A stretch of DNA of 64,000 nucleotides from Ficedula albicollis. Lineage: Eukaryota > Chordata > Aves > Passeriformes > Muscicapidae. The stretch covers positions 5,611,090 through 5,675,089 of the forward strand of contig NC_021680.1 of the NCBI RefSeq assembly GCF_000247815.1, given 5' to 3'. Positions 16,909 to 33,104 of this stretch are shown one piece after another. The notes beneath the pieces were generated by a model. The model was not told the DNA's origin. It did not search any database and saw nothing but the letters and a program-made list of their open reading frames with translations. The position numbers were made by a program, and so were the translations under genes. The stretch's first letter is position 1; every line of letters starts with the position of its first letter.

Positions 16909-18804
16909 CCAGAACCATCTGTCACCTGCATTTCACAAGGGAAGGGACTCCAATTCCTACCATTCCTGTGAGCTCTCTCTGCATCCACTCCATCTGGAAT
17001 TAATCCTGAAAGCAAGAATTGTATGAAATGCTCAATACAAGGCTTAAATTCTTCCTGGCATAACACTAACAATTCCCAGTGGTTAGAGAAAATGCTCTTC
17101 CTGATACATCCTGATAACTTCTGCCTTTTCCATGGCTTCACTGAAGTGGTGGGTTGTCACATAACCCTCAAAATAGGAGATAGGAAAAGTCCTATCAATC
17201 TTTTTCAAATTGGCTCTTCAAATCTACAAATCCATTCTGTTTCCTTCTTCATTAATTTTTAAGTGAATAATACAATATTTATTAAATTAAGGGCAAGAGA
17301 AGGATAAAGGTTAATATTCCTGGAGGTTCTGTAGGACATGGCAAAATGAGTTGAGAATGTCCAGAACCAGGACTGAGCAAATCTTCAGAGTTCTGCAGGT
17401 CAGCAGCAAACCCAAAACATGGGGAAAACCCTGGGAGAATCTGAACAGTGTTCACTCAGGAATAGTGAGTAAAATGTTCTTAAATGCAAAAATAGGATTA
17501 TTTTTGATAGGCAAGGAAAAGCATTCTGGTTTCTGCCACTTAAAAAGAGCTGTTTATTCTTTTATCTACATTTCAGGTGTTTTTTCACCCAAAGTGAAGT
17601 TCTGTGAGCAAACAAAGAAAACAAAGAGAAAGAGGGGAAAAAGAAAATAAGAAAATTGACAACTTTAAGAAACCAAATTTGCCCAGGGAAAATGGCTTCT
17701 GGACAGAACTTTGTGGAGGCTCTAAAAAGCATCCTTAAAATTCAGACGTTTTCCCTTCATCCATAAGCACCAACCAAAGTATGGATTTGAATATTTAAAA
17801 TGACCCTACCAGTAAAAATAAGAAATTCAGCTGAAGAGCATTAGTAAAGTTCAATTTATATTGAAACTATATATCTATATTGGTGTTGCAAGTAGTGAAA
17901 CTGGAAAACAAAAATACTCAGTTTGGGGAGGGATTTTTTTAAAATCATGTGCTAGGTGCATAAATATTTTAATAATTTACTTCTCTTGTTCAGAATTTGC
18001 CACCAAAAAGTCCCCTCCTCTGGAGGTTATGTGAGAGGATAATCGAGGCTGATATTGAACTGCACAAGTTATTTGTATTTTTCAGGCTTTCTGGAAAGGC
18101 AGAGTGCTTTTTAGCAGAGCACAGAAGTGAGGAAAAATCCCAAATTGTTTGTATTTGTAACAATAAGAATGATCACTGGAGCAGTATCAAACACTTACAA
18201 TCCCCCTTCCTGTCTAGTCTTTTATCAAGTGATTTAAAAATGACTCATGTAATTTAAATTCTCCATTTAAAAAGTGACTTGTGTTGTTCTCTGAAGCTTC
18301 CAGCTGCAAGATGTGATTGCAACATGATTTGTTGCATGCAGGAAAATAATTGATCAAACCCTGAGTTCCACAGAGCCATCAGTCACACCAGCACCTGAGT
18401 GGGGGAAAAACCACCATAAATTCACAGGTTCTGAGTTATGTCTGTGCCTTGGTGTGGGATGAACAAGCTGCTGATAAAAACAGCTGCAAACAAAAGTATA
18501 TCTCAAAAACTAAAGGGTGTTTATTCCTGCCAATCTCTGGGGGGTGCAGAGAAGACAATTGATGGAAGGAATACTGTTGAAGCCTGGCAAATCTATACAA
18601 ATTATGCAGAATCTATACAATTATGCAGAACCATCACTTATCAATTAAACCCTAACCCAGAATTTTCTGACAACCAGCAGAAACCACAGCCAGTAATCCA
18701 GTCTTTTCATGACAGCTGCAGTTTTTAGTGGCTGCTTGCACAGAATGTCTTAAATTCTTGTTACCTGGTGCAGTGGCTCCATTTTCCCACAGATTTGAGA
18801 GACT
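16909..18804. other. Non-coding stretch, no gene seen
   Basis: AT-rich DNA. Short frames at 17023-17262, 17351-17650 and 17997-18257 have no recognised domains. 'aatctatacaa(a)ttatgcag' is repeated at about 18588-18628. Confidence 0.55.
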
Positions 18805-18862
18805 TCTGGGGAAATGTGTAGCTGCCCCATCCCTGGAAGTGTCCAAGGTCATTGCCCTCCAA
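18805..18862 (+). mobile_element. Possible short CR1 fragment
   Basis: The stretch 'tgccccatccctggaagtg' followed by 'tccaagg' is a characteristic CR1 3'-region phrase in sense orientation. Only about 55 bp are recognisable and the expected continuation is lost. Confidence 0.5.
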
Positions 18863-20312
18863 CAATGGCACCAGCAAAGTCTCCTTAAATCCACAGCCTT
18901 GCAACCTTGGCAAAGTTCTCTTTCCAAGTGCCCTATCCTTCATTTTTTCATAATTGGTAGCACAGAGGAGACTAAGTGCAAAGTCAGGGAATTAATTTAG
19001 GTGTGCTGCCCTCATATCTGCATGTCCTTAATTCAGGCTGTGCACTGCACTCAGTTGAGGGTCACTTCCAGGGAGATTGGACCAGAAGTGGGGAACGATG
19101 GGGCCAAGAGCTGGATCTCAGGAAGAAATAGATTGCTAAAACAGCAGAATTTATCCAGAAGGGTTTATATTCAGACATAACATTTAGCCACAGAAGGCAC
19201 AGAATATATATATATTTATATTTGGATAACAATATTAATATATAGACATAGATATCTCCTAATTTAAAGCAAGGAAATTAAGTAAAGACAAGTTTTTAAC
19301 ATGGAGTTCTGAAAGGGTATAACAAGGGCTTAGTGTCCTGAAAGATGCTCAGGTGCAGAGAAATTTCAGAATATGGGGAAGATTCCAGAAGAGATGCTTC
19401 CATAGTCCCCCTCCTTCCTGAGCTTGGATGCTCTGAGCCTGGGGCTTCACCTGATCCCCAAAAGAAAAGGGGTGAACCCACCTATCTCAACATTCCACCT
19501 AATTTGGCTTATCAGAGGACTTGGAGCCAAAGCAAATGAATATTAATTATGCCTTCCTTGATCTTTTTCTCCTTTGTGAGTGCAACTGGCTAAAAAATTC
19601 TACCATCAGAGTTCATTGATTTTTACTTTTTATGTGCTCTGTTTATAATTTTCTCTTTTATCTTTAAAATAATGTATTTATTTTTAGAGTTTTTAAGACA
19701 GCAAAGTGCTCCAGAACACTGCATTAAACAATTACTTATGTGCATATTGGATGCACTCCAACTTTCTTTCTTAAATATATATATTAAGCAACAATGAAAT
19801 ATATCCGGTGAACAAGATATATTTTTCACAATGATTGAGCCAACAATAGAGGGAAAAAAATAGATGAACCTGTGAATAATTTATAAATTGGATTGGAAAA
19901 AGGCAGATTGATCTGTGAACTTATTAAATATTAATAATCTGACAAGCCTGACATGATAACATAATTCAGGATAATGGTGAAGTTAAACCCAGACATATGT
20001 GCTGGGTGTTTAGAGCAGAAATGGTGAATGGAGTCCACCATGTTCCTCTAGGTGAAGATTAGACATCATCAGATCTTCAAGTATTTGCTAAAATGGTGAA
20101 ATATCCTTGGGCTTGTGCCCTCTTTTATACCTGTTAAAGTGACTATTAAAGAAAGTTAAAGGAGTTCTTAATATCCATCAGTCCCCTTATCTCAGTGGTC
20201 TATAAGCAGCTTGTGCAAAGGCTCATTACTGGGTACCTGAGAGGTAGGAGCATTAGATCTGTGAGATCTGAAAGGGTTGGAGGGTGGGATTATCTTCCCA
20301 AAAATTAAAAAT
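18863..20312. other. Non-coding stretch, no gene seen
   Basis: AT-rich DNA with a TA-rich tract near 19205-19235. No gene or interspersed element is recognised. Confidence 0.55.
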
Positions 20313-20366
20313 GAGGAGAGGAGAGGAGAGGAGAGGAGAGGAGAGGAGAGGAGAGGAGAGGAGAGA
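20313..20366 (+). repeat. (GAGAG)n microsatellite
   Basis: About eleven perfect copies of the 5-mer GAGAG, decaying into a purine-only GA/AAG tract to about 20402. The pure purine strand runs straight into the adjacent CR1. Confidence 0.95.
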
Positions 20367-20402
20367 AACAGAAGAGAGAAGAGAAAAGAGAAGAGGAAAA
20401 AA

Positions 20403-20685
20403 GCTCCAGGGAGACCTCAGAGCCCCTGCCAGGGCCTGAAGGGGATTTATAAAAAGGACTTTTTACCAGGGCACATAGTAATGGGCCAATGATTTTAAAA
20501 TGCCAGAGGCAGGGTTAGATGGGGTTTGGGGCAGGAATTGCTCCCTGGGAGGGTGGCAGGCCCTGGCACAGGGTGCCCAGAGAAGCTGTGGCTGCCCCTG
20601 GATCCCTGGAAGTGCCCAAGGCCAGGCTGGATGGGACTGGGACAGCGGAAGGTCCCTCCCAACCCAAAGCACCCTGTGATGCCAA
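20403..20685 (+). mobile_element. CR1 LINE 3' fragment
   Basis: Sense CR1 with 'ggcacagggtgcccagagaa', 'gctgcccctggatccctgg' and 'aggtccctcccaaccc', ending near 'accctgtgatgcc'. The block containing 'cccatggcaggg' is deleted: the copy jumps from 'gggacagcggaagg' to 'tccctcccaaccc'. The upstream part is diverged and adjoins the GAGAG array. Confidence 0.88.
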
Positions 20686-23600
20686 GAAACTTGAAACAGC
20701 TTCTAAACTTGGCTCTGGCTCAGGCAGAAGAGCCAGACAAGACTGTGCCTGGAACTGGAAAAGTGGCTTTAAGTTACACTTGCTATAGAATAGAAAACTC
20801 AGAGATTATTTGAGATGAACACACAGGGATCATCCAGTGCAAGTGCCTGAGCTCATCAGGCTCAGCAAAGGCTGAAAAAGCTTTTAGGACTTGGACATTC
20901 AGCTCCTACTGGCACCAAAAATAGCTCGAGCAACTATTTTAAGGCTGTTGTTTCACACACCATCTTTTCTCTCTGGATAACACTTCAGGAAAAACTCTTT
21001 AAAAAACCCAAACCCCTGGTATTTCTGCAGTTCATGCAAACACATTAATAGGATGAAATTCTATCCTTATCCCATGGTGTCCCCAGAGTTCATCTCCAGA
21101 GCCTGGGATCCAAGACAGATAAGCACTAATTTCTGAGCAGTGCTCATATGGCAGCTGCTAAAGTGGCAGCTCCCTGACTCGGATGTTCTGCTAATAACAT
21201 TTAGTGGGGTTGGCAATCCCATTGATTTCCCATATGTAATAAGGAGAGTGCATTGCTACCTTCCTACTTAAGGTTTATTAAGCAGGCAGGATATTAGAAG
21301 TCAGAACTGATTAATTCACAGCATAAACAATCAATTTGGGGTTTTTTTAGTCTTCTTTTTCATTTTTTTTCATGCAGTCTTTTCCCCAAACACATCCTAT
21401 TAGTGTTCACATATCTGATGACGCTTGTTTTTTACTTTCTTTCATGAGTTTTCACTTTTATGTTAAAGGATGTATTAAACACTCATGGTTTTGTCTTGAT
21501 TTTTGCCACCATAGTCACATTGAGCTCAAGAGTTTTGTGGCAGACCCTGAAAGGGCTGGAGCAGATAAACCTTGTCATATCCAGTTCACACCAATACTAA
21601 AAGTCTTCAAATTATAATATAATAATAATAAAATAGGTCCGTGTTCTATAGACTCAAATTAGGGTTTTTTACAACAGACATAAAGGGAACACTTATTCTC
21701 TTTTCTTTGCATCTATTTTAAGGTCAAGAGCAGCCAGGGAGTAGCCTGTAATTTAGGTAAGCCCATTTCAGGGTCCTTGGGGGGAAATTTGTATCCAAGT
21801 AGAAAGCACCTTTTTAACTCTCCTAATTTAAATGGAAGTATCTCATAATGTCCTCCTTGCTCAATAAACTTCTGCTGGAAATGCAGCATTCTCTTTTCCT
21901 TATTACTTTTGGGAAATCAAGGGAATTGCTAACCCCTTGATATGGCATTGCCACAGCCACAGAAGCCAGGATGTGCCAGCCCAGCAGTTGCCATAGGAGT
22001 ACTCTTTGGAATCACTAATTTTGGAATCACTGTTACTGGATTGGAGTGGGTATGAGCACCTGGAGTGTGACTTGATAGTGATGGAGCTCTGCTCCAGTAA
22101 TGAGCCTTAGTGGAGCTCGTTTTTATAACTTCAGGTAACTTCAAAAGAACCCTCTCACTGACAATGTTGAAAACATAAATAGAGATATCTACATTTATTC
22201 AAATTTTTAGTGGGTACACATATATTGCATATATGAAAAAAAGATATTTTGCTACTTCAAGACAGCGGTGAAACAACAGAAAGATAAGGAGAAGGGTAAT
22301 AAAAGGGCAAATCTGCCCCACAGCAGTTATCTTTGCCTTGTTCATAACAGAAAAACTAAAATAAAGGCATAATCATACTTTAGGTGATTAAATAGAAAGA
22401 CAAAGCAAAAGTGCAAAACATTTTGACGTGAGAGTCCAGAGCCAGTTTGAGATGCAATGGGACATGGTGGCCTAGTCATGTCACAGGGCACCAGGTGTCC
22501 TCCCCCGTGCCCATGTCTCAAACACCATGTTAAACATCCCAGGGCACTGTGATAACCCCATCAGCTCCTGAGCAAATAATGATTCTCGGTTTCTGCCTCC
22601 TTTAAACAGCTCCTGAAATACCTTCTTGCCTTGGACCAGCTGACAGGTTGTTTGACCCCAGCTGACAGCTACTCTTGAAATCCCAAGAGATTTTACAGCT
22701 CAAGATGCCTCTCTGTCTGCATATACAATTTTTTCCTTCAGACTGTGTAGATCCTTCTTTCCCTGCAAGCTGCACTACAAGACATCTGTCTCTTGGTGGT
22801 TTTACATTTTCTGTTACAGTTTCTCTAGGACAAGCCTTTGTTGCCAGCTATTACAGAAATCCCTGTCCTGTTCTCTTCCTAGGGGACTCCTTGAACTCCT
22901 TTCAGACAACTGAATTTGTCCATGGCAGTCAGTAAAGGGATTATGTCAGGCTACTTGTCCAATAACATGGGGTTTATTCTCCTCTGACTCAAGCAATCAA
23001 GGAATGCATCTTCTTTTTCTAAAGATGCAGCTAGAATTTCACTGGAATAGATAGTCAAGGTCATGTGGCAAAGGAATGGAGATTATAATGACAGGAAGAA
23101 AGAAATATTATTAAAACAACAACCACAACAAAAGGTTGAAACACATAATTACACACTGCAAAAGGTATCACAGCAAGGTGGGACTGGTGGGATGACACAA
23201 TAAAGAAACAAAGACTGAGTGTTTATTATATGGCTTATCGACCTGGGAACATCCTGAGCTGCTTTCTGGCAGGACTAAAACAAGGTTTACAGTTAAACTC
23301 CTGGGTGATATTTGTGACATTTTCTATCATCTTCACAAGCTTCCTTCCAATTACACCTTGTGATTCTCTGTGTTCAGTGTATAAGTCCATCCTTTACACC
23401 ATCCAACTCCCCAAAGGCTTCATTCTGCTGTTGTGCTCAGATATTATGTTTTACAGCACTAACTTCTTCAAGGCATCCCAAAATCACAGCATCTTTTTTT
23501 TTTTTTCCTATTTACTCTGCCCAAGTAGAAGATCATTCCTGTACCATGATGGGCTCAAAAGTTAAACCTGTGGGTTGTGGGTTTGTTTGGGTTTTTGGAG

Positions 23601-24377
23601 TAGAAGTGGTGGGGGAAGGTCCTGTCTGCTCCTCACATCAGAGTTTCCATCTCTTTTTAGGGTATTTAACTTCATTAAATGAAGTGAGTCTACGGTTCTG
23701 CTGAGAGAAAAACACTCTGATGTTGCAACAAAGAAATCACTGTGGCCTTTAGGGGAAAGGGGACACAAGGACTCGTGGTTCCCTGAGCTAGACACTCCCT
23801 ACTCCTATTCTTCAGTTCTTTTTAACCATCCTCAGCAGGTCAGTAAACATTCCTGTGCACTTCTGGTGGAACTTTTCCTGAAATCAGTACCCCAAAGCAT
23901 TCTTCCAGCCCTGTAGTAAACATTTAAGGTCTTTTAAAGCGTCCCTTCTGTGAAAAATAAAAAAAAAAAAAAAGTCTGCACATTTAGAGTCAGAAAGAAA
24001 CTGTAAAATCATACTTTTCCACAGCTCTAATAAATCAAAATCATTTAATTTTAGCAGATGTCACATCAATCATACTAATTTGAGTGCTATAGCAATAAGT
24101 GAATCAATAAAGGCCTAAGAACAGTTGGAGGAACACAGTTAACAAACTCTTTCCTATTTTCCAGTAAGAGAAAAGCTCAAAAATTCACAAGATGCATTCA
24201 TCTGTTGAATTTTTATGCAGTGATTGTATTCCAAAAGCAACAACCCAGTGAGAGGCCTTTATAGTTTTTCCTCAGGAGCTACACTGCTCTGATCAGACTT
24301 TGATATAAATGAGCTATAATTAGATAAATAGTGCATTTAAGTGTCTAAAGGGGAGGTTTGGAGTTGCTTTCTCTCAC
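20686..24377. other. Non-coding stretch, no gene seen
   Basis: About 3.7 kb without recognised genes. The frames at 22675-22935 and 23230-23704 overlap in different frames and show no family features. T and A runs occur at about 23492-23506 and 23959-23973. CR1 is absent across this interval. Confidence 0.55.
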
Positions 24378-24720
24378 TTGCAGATACGATCCCAGCTCTT
24401 GCTGGTGGCGCTGTGGGGGACTGCCCCCAGCTGGTCACCAGGTGCCTCTTGATCACTCCTCCATCAACAGGACAGGGGAGGATTATGGAAAAAATCTCTC
24501 CTGGGTCAAGTTGAGGACAGGGAGATCTCTCACCTGTTAATGTCACAAGCAGAAGTCTTGACTTGGGGGAAGTAATTTAGTTTATTGCCAATTACTTGTA
24601 ACAGAGGAGGAGAGTATGGAATGCAACAAAACTAAAATACCCTTCCTTCCACCCTCCCTTCTTGCCAGGCTCAGCATCACTCCTGACTCTTCTGCCTCCT
24701 CTGCCCAAGTGGTGTCTTCT
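24378..24720. mobile_element. Possible old avian interspersed repeat, LTR-like
   Basis: The order 'ggtcaagttgaggacaggg', 'agatctctcacctgttaatg', 'cttgacttgggggaagtaat' and a pyrimidine-rich tail near 24648-24700 matches my memory of a moderately abundant avian interspersed sequence of LTR/ERV type. No LTR boundaries, primer-binding site or retroviral genes are visible. If it is retroviral, it is a short degenerate non-coding remnant. Confidence 0.3.
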
Positions 24721-25874
24721 TTGTCATCCATACATTTCATCAGTGCCCTTGATGAAATTGTAAATCACTGCCCTTCTAAGATACAATCAATAGATTCAGC
24801 AGCTCATACCTTAAGGTATGACTTACAGGAGGTAAATGCATTACACAACTTTACCAGGGATCTGCACGGATCATTTTCATATTGCTGCCTGACCATGCAT
24901 GTCAATTTCATAAATATACACATTTTCTAAAGTTCAGAAATGAATACACAAAATAAAAATAGTCAGGTCTTGTCCTAGGCAGTGTCACCGTGTCTGATTC
25001 TCCCAGCAGACTCACACTGGCTACTCAAAACTTTTATCATCTTGAAGATATAAATGGGATTTTGGTTTCTATTCCTTTTGGGTTTTTATTTCAGTTCATT
25101 TTATTTCATGAGTATTTAAAGCATTTTTAAAGATTACTCTTGCAGATTTTCCCTTTAAAGATTTTCCTTCAGCTTTAATGAAGAGTGTAGACACTGCTTG
25201 CTTTCACCAGGGAGGAGGGATGAAGCACCACATTGGTCCTGTCTCCTGCTCTGCTTTGCCCTTCTTGTTCTCCTATGCCTTAATTTCCCCAAATATAAAC
25301 AGCAAATAATGTTCATATACATATTTGCTCCTGGAGACGATTTTTACTGAAATTTTGGCTGTGAAAATCAGCAATCCCTAAACACTCTGCCTTTTTAGAA
25401 CAGTGTAGTGTAACAGCTTCAGAATTCCCCTGCAGTTAGGGGAAAGCCATAACTGAAATGAAGCCTAGTACATAACAGGCAATACTAAAACAGCTCACAA
25501 TTACTGTAATTTTACATTTAACTCACTCTCAGCTTATGGAAAAAAAAAAATCAAGCACTAGCTCCTTGTGCTGTATACCTTTGTACAGCTTAGAAATGTA
25601 CAAACAGCCTTGTTATGTGAGATACAAAACACTTCCTGAAATGTCATCTCAAGCTTATTACTGGGAGAATGAGAAAGCTCTCTAATGTGATTGCTCTCTG
25701 TTCATAACAAAGGCAAAAATCACCTGTTCCTTGGAGTCTGAAATGAGTCGTGATTGGAGTTGGATGGAGTGCTGCTGATGAATGTTCACTTGCACTGGCT
25801 GTGTGTGTGTAAGGCTGTGTTAAAATGCATAGATTTAATCTGCACTGATCATTTCCATTCATCAGATGACGGAA
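24721..25874. other. Non-coding stretch, no gene seen
   Basis: No recognised features apart from a short A run near 25541-25550 and a GT tract at about 25800-25810. Confidence 0.55.
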
Positions 25875-26190
25875 ATAATAGAATTATAAAACCACAGAAT
25901 GGTGTGGGTTGAAAGGGACCTTAAAGCCCAGCCAGTCCCCCACCTGCCATGGGCAGGGACACCTTCCACTGTCCCAGGTTGCTCCAAGGCACAACCAGCC
26001 TGGCCTTGGACACCTCCAGGGTTCCAGGGGCAGCCCCAGGGCCTCCCCACACTCCCAGGGAATAATTCCTTCCCAATATCCAATATATCCCTACTCTCTT
26101 TCAGTCTGAAGCCATTGCCCATCGTTCTGTCCCTCTAGCCCCCTCTAAAAATTCCCTCTCCAGCTTTCTTGTAGGCTGCCTTCCATTCCA
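25875..26190 (-). mobile_element. CR1 LINE 3' fragment, ~315 bp
   Basis: Antisense CR1. It contains 'ggtgtgggttgaaagggacc', 'tgccatgggcagggacacc', 'ttccttcccaatatcc' and 'ctctttcagtctgaagccat', and reaches 'ccctctccagctttcttg'. It faces the oppositely oriented CR1 at 26651-27058 across about 460 bp. Confidence 0.92.
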
Positions 26191-26650
26191 CACTTAAAGA
26201 GTCACCTGGAGTCAGTGTTAGACTTACATAAATCTGTTGCCCATCCTTTGCGACCATTTAAATAGAGAAAACCTTTTGTCCCTGATAGCATTATTGATTT
26301 TTACTAGTTTTGCTCCAGTCAATTGAACTGTGTCATAGATGGAACATCCTTCAGCTATAATTTAAGAGTTTCCTTCAGTTTCCAGAAGGATTAGATCAGA
26401 CTCACTGTGTTTGTCTCGTGTGGGTATGCACCTGCCATAGATACACACACTGAGCCACTTCAGAAATACTGAATTTTGGAGGGAGTCTAGACAGACTTTC
26501 CTGATTGCTGCCCATGTGTCTGTGAGATGTCACATTCACAGGTCCTAGAGAGAGTGCAGGGGTGGCCAAGTCCCACATAAATCTGGGGAAAACAGCTCTG
26601 GTGTAAAAATTATGCTGAAAACTGACAGTCTTCAGTGGCCATGAGCTCGC
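26191..26650. other. Non-coding spacer between two inverted CR1 copies
   Basis: No recognised gene or repeat. It would form the loop if the two flanking CR1 copies paired in a transcript. Confidence 0.55.
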
Positions 26651-27058
<408 letters not shown>

Positions 27059-27067
27059 AAACACCGT

Positions 27068-27187
27068 GAAGTGTCTTATTTATCTTTCATCACTCCTTTG
27101 TTCACTTTTGTCCAATCCTGGTTTTATGAAGTGTCTCATTTATCTTTCACCACTCCTTTGTTCACTTTTGTCCAATCCTGGTTTTGA
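27068..27187. repeat. Two-copy tandem duplication, 60-bp unit
   Basis: Copies at 27068-27127 and 27128-27187 share 'actcctttgttcacttttg' and 'tccaatcctggtttt', differing at about four positions. Confidence 0.93.
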
Positions 27188-31026
<3,839 letters not shown>

Positions 31027-31164
31027 GACTGTAAAATGCAGAATCATAGAATCATTAAAATTAAGGAAAAAATATCCAAAAATACCAAGTTCAAAGACTG
31101 TAAAATGCAGAATCATAGAATCATTGAGATCAAGGAAAAAATATCCAAAAATACCAAGTTCAAC
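31027..31164. repeat. Two-copy tandem duplication, 69-bp unit, within a CR1 tail
   Basis: Copies at 31027-31095 and 31096-31164 share 'gactgtaaaatgcagaatca' and 'aaaaatatccaaaaatacc'. The repeated octamer 'agaatcat' shows that the unit covers the CR1 3' terminus and about 20 bp of flank, so the duplication happened after insertion. Confidence 0.92.
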
Positions 31165-31360
31165 CTTCGACAAATGCCACTGAGCCCAGTAAATTGTTTA
31201 ATGAAGTGCCACATCCACTCGTTTTTTGGAGACCTCCAGGGATGGTGACTCCACTGCTGTTCTGGGCAACCTCTTCCAGTGCTCAACCACTCCCTCAGTG
31301 AAGACATTTCCTTAATATCCAACCAGAACCTCCCCTGGTGCAATTTGAGAAGCCTTCCCC
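31039..31360 (-). mobile_element. CR1 LINE 3' fragment, 'ggtgactcc' subfamily
   Basis: Antisense CR1 containing 'ccagggatggtgactccac', 'tgaagacatttccttaatat' and 'cctcccctggtgcaatttga'. It belongs to the same subfamily as the copies at 52783 and 53714. Its 3' terminus is tandemly duplicated. Confidence 0.88.
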
Positions 31361-32687
31361 AGGAGGAAACAGTGCTTAGCCTGAAAATGTAATTTGGTAC
31401 CTGATGAATGACTTTTTCTCCTGGTAAAAAAAAACAAACCTGGTGGTTCAGATCAAAGAAATTATTTTCTCTGAGTTAAAAAAAAAAAAAAAGAAGTTGG
31501 AGTGTTTTTTGTGAATCCAGATGCACCTAAAGGTTTCTTCTGCTTGATTGTAGCACCAAACCCACAAGACACAAGAAACACAGAAAACGTGAGGAGTTCT
31601 CTTGGAATGAGAGTGGAAAGGATTAATGGATAAGGAATAGGGCAGTTTGGTCAGATTTGTTAAAAAATATGTTTTAACTTCTTAAAGTTTTCCAGTAAAG
31701 AATATAAAAAATTTAAAAAAAAAAAAAAGCAAATATTCAGCACCAAACCAGTGCTGTAGAGGAAAAGAAAAAAACCCAAACCAAATGAAATAACTACCAT
31801 AAAAAAACCCTAACAGCAACAAAATACCAAAAAACAACGACAACAAAAACAACAACAACAAACCAAAACAGAATAGAAAAGACAAAAAGAATGGAAAAAA
31901 AAGCATTTCTCTCCCTCTTCTGTTTTTCACTCTCTGTAAGCAGTCAAATTATTTTCCAGCATATTATGAAAATCTTTTGGGACAAGATGATGGAAATACC
32001 CTAATTTCACGTTTTCTTTTTGCTTCCCATTTTAGTATGTCTGTACAGAAATCTGGCATTTACCAGTACCAATACCAAGATAATCATGACCTCAAGGGGT
32101 GTTGCTAGTGGGGCCCTCAAGGTGCTGTTGGCCCTGTAAAACTTCACTGGCCAAAATATCCTTTCAGTTGCCTCTGAAGATTGCAACTGTCCCTCACGTG
32201 GCTGTGAAGACCCAAACACCTTCCACAGCTCTGCTGGACATTTTTGTTGCCTTGTCCTGCTTTTTTTCCACACTCAGCAGTTTCCCATGCCCTACCCAGT
32301 AGTTTCCCACCCACTGCCTGGTCAGCTCAGCTGAGGGCAGGAGCTGCTCAGCACTTCTACCTGGCAATTGTGTTCAGGAACTATTTGGTGAAAAACTTGT
32401 AGGACTGCCTCAAGAACCTATTCCTGTGAAAGCTGAGAAAAATAGCACCTCCTGGTTTCTCCAGTGGGATAAGCTAATTACTATGTTCTCAAAGTGGTTT
32501 AGTTTGAAGGAAAAAAGTTCTCATTTTCACTAGGAATGCAGATAAAATATGCAGAGAAAGGTCTCAATTGTGGACATTCAGTCCACATATTCTTGATCCA
32601 ACATATGCTTCTTTGCCAGGAACAGTTCAGTGTTATTTAGCCTCTAACCCAGTCTTTGTCTTGATGAATGGCTCTCTTACAGCTGCT
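31361..32687. other. Non-coding stretch with A-rich tracts
   Basis: A-rich runs at about 31424-31440, 31480-31494 and 31713-31728, and a CAA/AAAC-rich tract at about 31786-31900. No gene recognised. Confidence 0.55.
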
Positions 32688-33104
32688 CTCAAGGGGCAGC
32701 TCTGCTCTCTGCTCTCTGTGCCCAGGGACAGGACCCAGGGAGTGGCTGCAGCTGGGCCAGGGCAGGGTCAGGCTGGAGATCAGGGAAAGGTTCTTCCCCA
32801 GAGGGTGTTTGGAGCTGCCCAGGCTCCCCTGGGAATGGGCACAGCCCCGAGGCTGCAGAGCTCCAGGAGAGTTTGGACAGCACTCCCAGGGATGCACAGG
32901 GTGGGATTGCTGGGGTGTCCAGGGATGCACAGGCTCCCCTGGGAATGGGCACAGCCCCGAGGCTGCAGAGCTCCAGGAGAGTTTGGACAGCACTCCCAGG
33001 GATGCACAGGGTGGGATTGCTGGGGTGTCTGTGCAGGGACAGGGGTTGGACTGGATGGTCCTTGGGGTCCCATTGCACTCCGGATATTCTGAGATTCCAT
33101 GATT
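32688..33104 (+). mobile_element. CR1 LINE 3' fragment with internal 110-bp duplication
   Basis: Sense CR1 of the 'gggaatgggcacagccccga' subfamily. It starts in 'ctctgctctctgtgccc', passes 'ggttcttccccagagggtg' and ends 'gagattccatgattc'. A 110-bp segment occurs twice (32821-32930 and 32931 to about 33029). The related copies at 42050 and 56070 have it once. Confidence 0.92.
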
